A model generated the notes under the pieces. That model saw only the letters and a list, made by a program, of their open reading frames with translations. It ran no database searches and was not told the origin of the DNA. The position numbers and the translations under genes were made by a program. From Mycobacterium branderi (GTDB lineage: Bacteria > Actinomycetota > Actinomycetes > Mycobacteriales > Mycobacteriaceae): DNA of 64,000 nucleotides. The number at the start of each line of letters is the position of its first letter. Within the stretch, counting starts at the first letter, position 1. This document shows positions 8,222-16,787 of this stretch, piece by piece. The stretch spans positions 620,001-684,000 of the forward strand of contig NZ_AP022606.1 of NCBI RefSeq assembly GCF_010728725.1, given 5' to 3'.

Positions 8222-9514
8222 ATGGCCAACCTGGACGGCGTCTTCCGGCAGGAATGGGGCCCGACCGTGGCGGCGCTGGCCCGCTGGTCGGGCGACCTGA
8301 CCGTCGCCGAAGACGCCGTCCAGGAAGCCTGCGCCGAGGCGCTGCGGGCCTGGCCCCGCGACGGCATGCCCGACAACCCGGGCGCCTGGCTGCTGACGGT
8401 GGCGCGCAACCGCGCCCGCGATCGGCTGCGCCGCGAATCCATCCGTCCCGGAAAAGAATTGGCTGCAGTGATGGACGAGATCGTGGCACGCACCGACCGC
8501 GCCGAACCTCACCCGGTTCGCGACGACGAGCTGCGGATGATGTTCACCTGCGCCCACCCTGCACTCGACCGGGTCTCGCAGCTGGCGCTGACGCTGCGGC
8601 TGGTGTCGGGGCTCACCGTCGCGGAGATCGCCCGCGCGCTCCTGCAGACCGAGGCCGCGGTCGGTCAGCGAATCACCCGCGCCAAGAACAAGGTTCGGCA
8701 CGCCAACATTCCGCTGCGGGTGCCGCCGGCCGAGCTGCTGCCCCAGCGGGTGCCGCATGTGCTGGGCTGCATCTACTCGGTGTTCACCGAAGGATACTGG
8801 TCGACGGCGGGACCGTCGGCGATCCGTGACGAGCTGTGCGACGAGGGCGTCCGGCTGGCCGGCGAGCTGTGTGAGCTGATGCCTTCGGAGCGCGAAGCCC
8901 AAGCACTGGCAGCCCTTGTGCTGCTTCATGATTCGCGGCGGTCCACTCGCGTCGACGCTGCCGGGGCGCTGGTCCCGCTGGACGAGCAGGACCGCAGCCG
9001 GTGGGATCGCGGCCGCATTGCCCGCGGCCTGGACCGGCTGCGGCGGGCGGAGGGATCGAGCGGGCCGTATCTGCCTCAGGCGGTGATCGCGGCCGTGCAT
9101 GCGACGGCGCCGAGCTGGGAGCAGACCGACTGGACGACGATCTGCACCGCCTACGACCGGCTGCTGGCCATCGCCGACTCGCCGGTAACACGTGCGAATC
9201 GTGCTCTGGCCGTGGGCTTTCGCGACGGCTATGCTGCCGGCTTGGCCGCGCTGGACGCCGTGGCCGACGACCCGCGGCTGGCCCGAAGCGCGCTGGTGCC
9301 GTCGATCCGCGCGGATCTGTTGCGCCGTGACGGCCGGCCCGCCGAGGCGGCTACCTGGTATCGAAAGGCGTTGACCTACACCGGCTCCGAGCCGGCCCGG
9401 GCGTTCCTACAGCGCCGCATCGCCGAACTTTCTGCCCCGAGTGTGAACCTCACGACGCGACACGCCGGCCGGCCGTCGCCGGATTCACACTCGGCAGAGA
9501 CTACTCAACAGTGA
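8222..9514 (+). CDS. ECF42-type RNA polymerase sigma factor with C-terminal TPR-like extension
   Basis: A 430-residue sigma factor. Region 2 is near the N-terminus ([15 protein letters not shown], then [20 protein letters not shown]), region 4 around residues 100-165 ([19 protein letters not shown], then [27 protein letters not shown]). A long helical extension of about 230 residues follows, ending in repeats like [20 protein letters not shown] that look TPR-related. The long extension and the coupled DGPF protein are the hallmarks of the ECF42 group, which lacks an obvious anti-sigma factor. No anti-sigma gene is present here. The last 30 or so codons run through a palindrome and overlap the convergent rplA 3' end by 14 bp, which may be drift of a lost stop. 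Confidence 0.88.
   Translation: MANLDGVFRQEWGPTVAALARWSGDLTVAEDAVQEACAEALRAWPRDGMPDNPGAWLLTVARNRARDRLRRESIRPGKELAAVMDEIVARTDRAEPHPVRDDELRMMFTCAHPALDRVSQLALTLRLVSGLTVAEIARALLQTEAAVGQRITRAKNKVRHANIPLRVPPAELLPQRVPHVLGCIYSVFTEGYWSTAGPSAIRDELCDEGVRLAGELCELMPSEREAQALAALVLLHDSRRSTRVDAAGALVPLDEQDRSRWDRGRIARGLDRLRRAEGSSGPYLPQAVIAAVHATAPSWEQTDWTTICTAYDRLLAIADSPVTRANRALAVGFRDGYAAGLAALDAVADDPRLARSALVPSIRADLLRRDGRPAEAATWYRKALTYTGSEPARAFLQRRIAELSAPSVNLTTRHAGRPSPDSHSAETTQQ
9431..9498. terminator. Palindrome at the convergent end of the sigma and rplA genes
   Basis: TCTGCCCCGAGTGTGAA at 9431-9447 pairs with TTCACACTCGGCAGA at 9484-9498, leaving a G/C-rich loop. It lies where the plus-strand sigma gene meets the minus-strand rplA gene, as expected for a bidirectional hairpin terminator. 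It lies inside the 3' end of the sigma reading frame. No T-run is present, as is usual in mycobacteria. Confidence 0.55.
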
Positions 9515-10208
9515 AGTTGCGGGTGATCGACGGGTCGACCGGAATGCCCGGTCCGGTGGTCGTCGAGACGGTGACCTTCTTCAGGTAGCGCCCCTTCGAC
9601 GACGAGGGCTTGAGCCGCAGCACCTCGTCGATCGCCGCGCCGTAGTTCTCCGCCAGCTTCTTCTCGTCGAACGACGCCTTGCCGATGACGAAGTGCAGGT
9701 TGGCCTGCTTGTCCACCCGGAAGTTGATCTTGCCGCCCTTGATGTCGGAAACGGCCTTGGCGACGTCGGGGGTGACGGTGCCGGTCTTCGGGTTGGGCAT
9801 CAGGCCACGCGGCCCGAGCACGCGGGCGATCCGACCGACCTTTGCCATCTGATCCGGCGTGGCGATCGCGGCGTCGAAGTCCAGGAAACCGCCCTGGATC
9901 TTCTCGATCAGGTCGTCGCTGCCGACGATGTCGGCGCCGGCGGCCTCGGCCTCCGCCGCCTTGTCGCCCACCGCGAACACCGCCACTCGGGCGGTCTTAC
10001 CGGTGCCGTTCGGCAGGTTGACGGTGCCGCGGACCATCTGGTCCGCCTTGCGCGGGTCGACGCCCAGCCGGATGGCCACCTCGACCGTCGCGTCCTGCTT
10101 GGTCGACGACGTCTCCTTGGCCAGCTTGGCCGCCTCCAGCGGCGTGTACAGCCGCGACCGGTCCACCTTCTCGGCGGCGGCGCGATATGCCTTGCTGTTC
10201 TTGCTCAT
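9501..10208 (-). CDS. rplA: 50S ribosomal protein L1
   Basis: The 235-residue protein has the L1 signatures: [26 protein letters not shown] and the lysine-rich [13 protein letters not shown] end. It binds 23S rRNA to form the L1 stalk and represses its own mRNA in many bacteria. It follows rplK on the minus strand with a 59-bp spacer. AGGAAA stands before the ATG. Confidence 0.97.
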   Translation of the reverse strand: MSKNSKAYRAAAEKVDRSRLYTPLEAAKLAKETSSTKQDATVEVAIRLGVDPRKADQMVRGTVNLPNGTGKTARVAVFAVGDKAAEAEAAGADIVGSDDLIEKIQGGFLDFDAAIATPDQMAKVGRIARVLGPRGLMPNPKTGTVTPDVAKAVSDIKGGKINFRVDKQANLHFVIGKASFDEKKLAENYGAAIDEVLRLKPSSSKGRYLKKVTVSTTTGPGIPVDPSITRNFTVE

Positions 10209-10267
10209 TGGATTTCCTATCTGTGGTTGTTAAAGCGGGCCGAAGCTAGCCCTCCCACTCGGTCGAA

Positions 10268-10696
10268 TTACTCGACCGTGATACCCATCGATCGGGCGGT
10301 GCCGGCGATGATCTTGGCGCCGGCCTCGATGTCGTTGGCGTTCAGGTCGGCCTTCTTGGTCTCGGCGATCTCGCGGACCTGGTCCCAGGTGACCTTGGCG
10401 ACCTTGTTCTTGTGCGGCTCGGAGGAGCCCTTGCCCACACCCGCGGCCTTCAAAAGCAGCTTGGCGGCCGGCGGCGTCTTCAGCGCGAACGTGAAGCTGC
10501 GGTCCTCGTAGACCGTGATCTCCACCGGGATCACGTTGCCGCGCTGGTTTTCCGTCGCCGCGTTGTAGGCCTTGCAGAACTCCATGATGTTGACGCCGTG
10601 CTGGCCGAGCGCCGGACCGACCGGCGGCGCGGGGTTGGCCTGCCCGGCCTCGATCTGGAGCTTGATCAGCCCGACGACCTTCTTCTTCGGGGCCAT
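10268..10696 (-). CDS. rplK: 50S ribosomal protein L11
   Basis: The 142-residue protein matches L11 throughout: [30 protein letters not shown] at the N-terminus (read in shorter pieces), then [16 protein letters not shown], and C-terminal [24 protein letters not shown]. It binds the GTPase-associated centre of 23S rRNA and is needed for elongation-factor and stringent-response signalling. It lies between nusG and rplA in the usual secE-nusG-rplK-rplA order. Confidence 0.97.
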   Translation of the reverse strand: MAPKKKVVGLIKLQIEAGQANPAPPVGPALGQHGVNIMEFCKAYNAATENQRGNVIPVEITVYEDRSFTFALKTPPAAKLLLKAAGVGKGSSEPHKNKVAKVTWDQVREIAETKKADLNANDIEAGAKIIAGTARSMGITVE

Positions 10697-10717
10697 GAGG
10701 TGAAGGGTCCTTTCGTG

Positions 10718-11888
<1,171 letters not shown>

Positions 11889-11952
11889 CGCATGCTCCTT
11901 AAGTTCGACTAGGTGGTCGCCTTCCAGTGTCCACCATCTCCGGCTCCCTCAG

Positions 11953-12025
<73 letters not shown>

Positions 12026-12158
12026 TCGCCGGTTGGCAGGCCAACCCGCACGGGGCTTCACATGACGCGCGCATCCGCCTGGTCAAAGCCCGAAAGCGTG
12101 CTGATGATGGGAAAACCCCGAGGTCCGAGTGTACATCGGCGCCGCGGCTAGGTACTAA

Positions 12159-12659
12159 TCACGCGGTCCTGACGACCTGCCCGGACTCCATGTCCCACTT
12201 GAGCGCAACCGAGTCGGTGGCCTCGGTGCCCATCATCGTGGTGTAGGCCTCCAACACCACCTCGCCGGCGTCGTTGGTACAGATGTTCCTGGTGACCACG
12301 ATGTCGGCGCCGAACCGCTCGTCGACGGACTGGATCTCCATCCGGGCGTGCAGCACCTCGCCGTCCAGAATCGGCTTGTGATAGATGAACTTCTGGTCGA
12401 CCTGGACAATGTTCATCGTCTCGTACCCGGTATCGACGCTGCGCATGAAGTCGCTCTGGACCAGCTTGGCGAAGATCGTCGCGAACGTCAGCGGCGCGAC
12501 CAGTCCGCCATAGCCCAGTTCGGCGGCCGCCTTGTCGTCCAGGCAGGCCGGGTCGTCGGCCTTGATCGCTTTAGCGAATTCCCGGATCTTCTCTCGACTG
12601 ACCACGTAGGTGTCGGGATACTCCCACACCATGCCGCGGATGTCGGTCTTGATCGCCAT
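12159..12659 (-). CDS. hadC: (3R)-hydroxyacyl-ACP dehydratase subunit HadC
   Basis: A 166-residue hotdog-fold protein. It resembles HadA (GLVAPLTFATIFAKL; QVDQKFIYHKPI) and lacks the catalytic Asp-His pair, so it is the substrate-binding partner of HadB. HadBC dehydrates long 3-hydroxyacyl-AcpM intermediates of meromycolate elongation in FAS-II. ATG 12659 lies 2 bp after the hadB stop, which implies coupled translation. Confidence 0.95.
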   Translation of the reverse strand: MAIKTDIRGMVWEYPDTYVVSREKIREFAKAIKADDPACLDDKAAAELGYGGLVAPLTFATIFAKLVQSDFMRSVDTGYETMNIVQVDQKFIYHKPILDGEVLHARMEIQSVDERFGADIVVTRNICTNDAGEVVLEAYTTMMGTEATDSVALKWDMESGQVVRTA

Positions 12660-12661
12660 GA

Positions 12662-13090
12662 CTAGGCCAACTTCGCTGACGCGATCGCGCGGCCGAAGAT
12701 CTTCTTGCCGCCGGTAGTGGCCGTCAACGCGATCGTCACCGTCTTGCTGTCGGGATCGAGCGACTTCACCTTGCCGCCGAACACGATCTCGGCGCCCTTG
12801 CCGTCGTTGGGCACCGGCACCACGGCGGTGAACCGCACGTTGTACTCGGTCACCGCCCCGGGGTCGCCGACCCATGAGGTGACGTAGCCGCCGCCCAGGC
12901 CCATGGTCAGCATGCCGTGCGCAATAGCGGTGTCCAGACCCACCGCCTTGGCGATCTCGTCGTCCCAGTGAATCGGGTTGAGGTCGCCCGAGACGCCGGC
13001 ATAGTTCACCAGATCCTGGCGGGTCAGCGGGTAGACCTTCTCGGGAAGCTGGTCACCCACCTTGACCGAATCGAACTCACGCAGTGGCAT
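12662..13090 (-). CDS. hadB: (3R)-hydroxyacyl-ACP dehydratase subunit HadB
   Basis: A 142-residue MaoC-like hotdog protein, exactly the length of M. tuberculosis HadB. The hydratase-2 motif GDLNPIHWDD supplies Asp36 and His41, making this the catalytic subunit of both HadAB and HadBC. AHGMLTMGLGGGYVTSW follows. It acts in FAS-II for mycolic acid elongation. The start at 13090 overlaps the end of hadA by 14 bp. Confidence 0.96.
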   Translation of the reverse strand: MPLREFDSVKVGDQLPEKVYPLTRQDLVNYAGVSGDLNPIHWDDEIAKAVGLDTAIAHGMLTMGLGGGYVTSWVGDPGAVTEYNVRFTAVVPVPNDGKGAEIVFGGKVKSLDPDSKTVTIALTATTGGKKIFGRAIASAKLA

Positions 13091-13553
13091 CGCTGAAACC
13101 CTCTTCTCCTTCGCCGGCACGACCCGCCAGGGTCGTGTAGGTCTCCTGTACTACTTCGCCTGCTTCGTTGGTGACGATGTTCTTGGTCACGATGATGTCG
13201 GTGCCGTGCGCCCGTCGCACCGAGTCCACGTGCACGTCGCAGTAGAGCTTGTCGCCGACCCGGATCGGTTTCAGGAACTTCAGCACCTGGTCGACCTGCA
13301 CGATCTGCGCGTCGTTGGTCGCGATGTTGGCGTGCTCGAAGAATGCCGCCTGCGCGGTGTAGCCGAACACCGAGATGAACGTCAGTGGCGCCACCAGGCC
13401 GTCGTAGCCGAGTTCCAGGGCCGCCTTTTCCTCGAAGAACGCCGGGTGGTCGTTTTTGACGGCGACTGCGTACTCCCGGATCTTCTCCCGCTCGACTTCG
13501 TAATGGTCGGGGTAGCGGTAGTGCTTCCCGACGATCTTGTCGCCCAAGGACAC
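13077..13553 (-). CDS. hadA: (3R)-hydroxyacyl-ACP dehydratase subunit HadA
   Basis: A 158-residue hotdog-fold protein of the same length as M. tuberculosis HadA. It opens with KIVGKHYRYPDHYEVEREKIREY and continues through GLVAPLTFISVFGY and VQVDQVLKFLKPI. It lacks the catalytic Asp/His and stabilises the acyl chain for HadB. HadA is the site linked to thiacetazone/isoxyl action in mycobacteria. GTG start at 13553. It lies directly downstream of rpmG in a run rpmG-hadA-hadB-hadC. Confidence 0.95.
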   Translation of the reverse strand: MSLGDKIVGKHYRYPDHYEVEREKIREYAVAVKNDHPAFFEEKAALELGYDGLVAPLTFISVFGYTAQAAFFEHANIATNDAQIVQVDQVLKFLKPIRVGDKLYCDVHVDSVRRAHGTDIIVTKNIVTNEAGEVVQETYTTLAGRAGEGEEGFSDATA

Positions 13554-13565
13554 TGCTGCCAGAAC

Positions 13566-13733
13566 CTAACGGGTTTCGCGGTGCGCCTGATGCTTGCCGC
13601 AGTTGGGGCAGAATTTCTTCAGCTCCAGCCGGTCGGGGTCGTTGCGGCGGTTCTTCTTGGTGATGTAGTTGCGGTGCTTGCACACCTCGCACGCCAAAGT
13701 GATCTTCGGCCGTACGTCGGTACTGGAGGCCAC
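13566..13733 (-). CDS. rpmG: 50S ribosomal protein L33 (zinc-binding type)
   Basis: A 55-residue protein starting with [23 protein letters not shown], then a basic stretch [20 protein letters not shown] and [14 protein letters not shown]. The two CxxC pairs (CEVC and CPNC) mark the zinc-containing (C+) L33 paralogue, equivalent to RpmG2. It lies 12 bp upstream of hadA and downstream of the tRNA pair. It is short enough to be missed by simple ORF filters. Confidence 0.95.
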
Positions 13734-13768
13734 GTCAGTTCTCTTTCAGGAGTCTCGATGTTGTCTTG

Positions 13769-13842
<74 letters not shown>

Positions 13843-13857
13843 TCGGGGTGTCCGCCG

Positions 13858-13930
13858 AGCCCCCTAACGGAATCGAACCGTTGACCTTTTCCTTACCATG
13901 GAAACGCTCTGCCGACTGAGCTAAGGGGGC
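13858..13930 (-). tRNA. tRNA-Thr (GGT anticodon)
   Basis: The minus strand gives acceptor GCCCCCT/AGGGGGC with discriminator T, D-arm TAGCTCAGTCGGCAGAGC, anticodon stem TTTCC/GGAAA around ATGGTAA (anticodon GGT) and T-arm GGTTCGATTCC. It is 15 bp upstream of tRNA-Met, and the two are probably one transcript with rpmG, as in M. tuberculosis. Confidence 0.94.
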
Positions 13931-14044
13931 GCTCACCCGTAGCGACCAGGTCGGGTCGTGCCGCGGGCCTAAAAGAGGGTACAGCCCGCGCCGCGACGCG
14001 GCCAAACCGCGTGGCGGGCACGCGGGCGCGTCGCGCGACCAGGA

Positions 14045-14263
14045 TCAGCCGGTGCGCCCGTATCGGCGGGGATCCAAGACACCGAGGTCGAACGGGTCTA
14101 CCTCGTCCGCGGTGTCTGGCGAAGGTTCCGCGGGGTCAGAACCGTTGACGAGCATCCGAAGCGCAAGATTGACCGCTTCCCGGGCACTTCGAAGGTGATA
14201 CCGATGTATCACCTCGTCGACCAGGGTCTGATCAACCTCGATCTCAACCGTGGCAAACGACAT
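14045..14263 (-). CDS. VapB-type (ribbon-helix-helix) antitoxin-like protein, no adjacent toxin
   Basis: A 72-residue protein from ATG 14263: a beta strand ATVEIEVDQTLVDEVI, then the helices HRYHLRSAREAVNLALRMLV typical of the VapB/RHH DNA-binding domain, and an acidic C-terminal tail (SPDTADEVDPFDLG). VapB antitoxins normally lie just upstream of a PIN toxin gene, but what follows is a tRNA gene. A small protein (Rv0634A) is annotated at the same place in M. tuberculosis. It is an orphan antitoxin or a small DNA-binding regulator. Confidence 0.7.
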   Translation of the reverse strand: MSFATVEIEVDQTLVDEVIHRYHLRSAREAVNLALRMLVNGSDPAEPSPDTADEVDPFDLGVLDPRRYGRTG

Positions 14264-14367
14264 AATCCAACGATACCCAGTCGGACAGCACGTCAACCAG
14301 CAAAATCCGGGCCAAAGCCGCAGGCAGGCGCCGTGGGCCAGCACACCGCACGTCGTAGTCTGGGGGC

Positions 14368-15084
14368 GTGCCTGACTCGGACCGCTTGTACTTTCGGCAA
14401 CTGCTTTCCGGTCGCGATTTCGCCCCCGGCGACATGTTCGCGACCCAGATGCGCAACTTCGCCTACCTGATCGGCGACCGCCAGACCGGCGACGCCGTCG
14501 TGGTCGACCCCGCCTACGCGGCCGGCGATCTGCTCGACGCGCTCGAGGCCGACGGCATGCACCTGTCCGGGGTGCTGGTCACCCATCACCACCCGGACCA
14601 TGTCGGCGGCTCGATGATGGGCTTCGAGCTCAAAGGCCTGGCCGAGCTGCTGGAACGGACCAGCGTTCCCGTGCACGTGAATTCCCATGAGGCACAGTGG
14701 GTTTCACGAGTGACCGGGATCTCTATGGGAGACCTGACGGCACACCAGCACGGCGATGTGGTCAGCGTCGGCGACATCGACATCGAGCTGCTGCACACCC
14801 CCGGCCACACGCCGGGCAGCCAGTGCTTTTTGCTCGACGGCCGGCTGGTCGCCGGCGACACGCTGTTCCTGGAAGGCTGCGGGCGCACCGACTTTCCCGG
14901 CGGCGACTCCGACGAGATGTATCGCAGCCTGCAGCAGCTCGCGCAGCTTCCCGGTGACCCGACGGTGTTTCCCGGGCACTGGTATTCGGCCGAGCCCAGC
15001 GCGTCGCTCTCAGAGGTCAAACGCACCAACTACGTGTACCGGCCCGCGAACATCGACCAGTGGCGCATGCTGATGGGCGGCTGA
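14368..15084 (+). CDS. Metallo-beta-lactamase-fold hydrolase, glyoxalase II-like (Rv0634c)
   Basis: A 238-residue protein from GTG 14368. The MBL metal motif THHHPDH is at 72-78 (H73, H75, D77, H78), followed by LHTPGHTPGS (another His), LVAGDTLF with the bridging Asp and VFPGHW with the last His. The family hydrolyses thioesters such as S-lactoylglutathione; mycobacteria use mycothiol, so a mycothiol-derived thioester is plausible. It is cytoplasmic. It is divergent from the VapB-like gene. Confidence 0.85.
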   Translation: MPDSDRLYFRQLLSGRDFAPGDMFATQMRNFAYLIGDRQTGDAVVVDPAYAAGDLLDALEADGMHLSGVLVTHHHPDHVGGSMMGFELKGLAELLERTSVPVHVNSHEAQWVSRVTGISMGDLTAHQHGDVVSVGDIDIELLHTPGHTPGSQCFLLDGRLVAGDTLFLEGCGRTDFPGGDSDEMYRSLQQLAQLPGDPTVFPGHWYSAEPSASLSEVKRTNYVYRPANIDQWRMLMGG

Positions 15085-15145
15085 GCGGGCCTTTAAGATC
15101 GCACCAACGTAGGACCACGGCGGCCAAGGCGGAGGGTGGATTCTC

Positions 15146-15973
15146 TTGAGCTGGATCCAGGACCGCTGGCATGAGCTGATCACGGCGGGGTCGACGACGT
15201 GGCTGGCGCTGGGCACGTGGGCCGTGCTGGCGGTCGGGGTGTTCGCGCTCTTCTGGGCCAATCGGCAGGTCCGGCGCAACCGCGAGCTGTCCATCGAAGA
15301 GACCCGCCCGCACGTCGGCATGTTCATGGAGCCGCACGCCGCGGATTGGCACGTGATGGAACTGGTGGTGCGCAACTTCGGCAAGACCGCCGCCTACCAC
15401 ATCCGCTTCGCGTTTCCGCACCCGCCCACCGTCGCCGCCTACGAACACACCTCCGACGGCTACGCGGACGTCGTCGAGCTGCACCTGCCCGACGAGCTGG
15501 CGACGCTGGCGCCCAACCAGGAGTGGCGCACGGTGTGGGATTCGGCGATCGAGCGCGCCGAGCTCGGCGACGAGATCGAGTCGCGTTTCACCGGCATGGT
15601 GACCTACTACGACCGCCCCGACGACCGGCCGCGCTGGAAGTTCTGGCGACCCGCCCGGCGCCGCTTCGAGACCGCGGTGGTGCTGGATTGGGGTGCGCTG
15701 CCGCCGGTTCAGCGGGTCGAGCTGATGTCCAGCCACGACTTGGCCAAGCGGGAAAAGCAGAAGCTGGAACTGCTGCGCGGTGTGCTGAGGTACTTCCACT
15801 ACGCCAGCACCGAGCCCCGCCCCGATGTGTTCCGCAGCGAGATCGACCGGATCAACCGCGCGGCGGACGAAACCCAGGAACGGTGGCGCGCCCGCCAGCA
15901 GCTCGACGACCCGACCGACGTCCATCTGCGCTGGGGCCACACTGAGGAGACGGTCGGTAAGCACCGGGTCTGA
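15146..15973 (+). CDS. Membrane-anchored protein of unknown function (Rv0633c-like)
   Basis: A 275-residue protein whose best start is TTG 15146 behind GGAGGGTGGA. One hydrophobic segment (TTWLALGTWAVLAVGVFALFW, about 18-38) is followed by basic residues, so it is an N-terminal membrane anchor with the rest probably cytoplasmic. The remainder holds beta-rich stretches (HVGMFMEPHAADWHVMELVV) and a charged helical tail (KREKQKLELLRGVL and RINRAADETQERW). I recognise no catalytic motif. It stands 26 bp before echA3, as in M. tuberculosis where Rv0633c sits beside echA3. Confidence 0.7.
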   Translation: MSWIQDRWHELITAGSTTWLALGTWAVLAVGVFALFWANRQVRRNRELSIEETRPHVGMFMEPHAADWHVMELVVRNFGKTAAYHIRFAFPHPPTVAAYEHTSDGYADVVELHLPDELATLAPNQEWRTVWDSAIERAELGDEIESRFTGMVTYYDRPDDRPRWKFWRPARRRFETAVVLDWGALPPVQRVELMSSHDLAKREKQKLELLRGVLRYFHYASTEPRPDVFRSEIDRINRAADETQERWRARQQLDDPTDVHLRWGHTEETVGKHRV

Positions 15974-15999
15974 GTCGCGCCGTGGTTCAATCGACTCCC

Positions 16000-16695
16000 A
16001 TGGGCAGCCCGGTCAGCTATCGCCACGACGAATCCATCGCAGTCATCACGATGGACGACGGCAAGGTCAACGCGTTGGGCCCTGCCATGCAGCAGGCGCT
16101 GAACGAGGCGCTCGACAACGCCGACCGCGACGACGTCGGCGCCGTGGTGATCACCGGCAACGACCGGGTGTTTTCCGGCGGGTTCGACCTGAAGATCCTG
16201 ACGTCCGGCGAAGCGCAGCCCGCGATCGACATGCTCAAGGGCGGATTCGAGCTGAGCCACCGGCTGCTGTCCTACCCCAAGCCGGTGGTGATGGCCTGCA
16301 CGGGCCACGCGATCGCGATGGGCGCGTTCCTGTTGTCCAGCGGCGACCACCGGGTGGCCGCGCCGGCCTACAACATTCAGGCCAACGAGGTCGCGATCGG
16401 CATGACGATTCCCTACGCGGCGCTGGAGATCATGAAGCTGCGGCTCACCCCGTCGGCGTATCAGCAAGCCGCCGGGCTGGCCAAGACGTTCTTCGGCGAA
16501 ACCGCCCTCGCCGCGGGCTTTATCGACGAGATCGTGTTGCCCGACATGGTGCGCGACCGCGCCGTGGAAGCCGCCCGCGAGTTCGCCGGTCTGAACCAGA
16601 AAGCCCACGCCGCGACGAAGTTGCGGACCAGGGCCGACGCATTGGCCGGCATCCGCGCCGGAATCGACGGCATGGCAGCCGAGTTCGGGTTGTAG
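16000..16695 (+). CDS. echA3: Enoyl-CoA hydratase/isomerase family protein EchA3
   Basis: A 231-residue crotonase-fold protein from ATG 16000, the same length as M. tuberculosis EchA3; a GTG six codons upstream is also possible. The oxyanion-hole signatures VFSGGFDLKIL and ACTGHAIAMGAFLL are present, and AAGFIDEI is near the C-terminus. The second position lacks the usual catalytic Glu pair of a full hydratase (QANEVAIGMTIPY), so isomerase or hydrolase activity on an acyl-CoA is possible. Confidence 0.88.
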   Translation: MGSPVSYRHDESIAVITMDDGKVNALGPAMQQALNEALDNADRDDVGAVVITGNDRVFSGGFDLKILTSGEAQPAIDMLKGGFELSHRLLSYPKPVVMACTGHAIAMGAFLLSSGDHRVAAPAYNIQANEVAIGMTIPYAALEIMKLRLTPSAYQQAAGLAKTFFGETALAAGFIDEIVLPDMVRDRAVEAAREFAGLNQKAHAATKLRTRADALAGIRAGIDGMAAEFGL

Positions 16696-16787
16696 GTCCA
16701 TCGGCGACGACCCGCCGCGCCCGGCTACGTCGCGCTTGCGATCGTCGCGCGACGTTTCGGAATGCCCAGGTCGGGTACGCCTCGGGC

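Noticed and set aside
15825..16787. Upstream extension of the molybdopterin oxidoreductase frame across echA3
   Set aside because: It runs through echA3 in another frame and encodes Arg-rich low-complexity sequence; the family-like start is ATG 16788.
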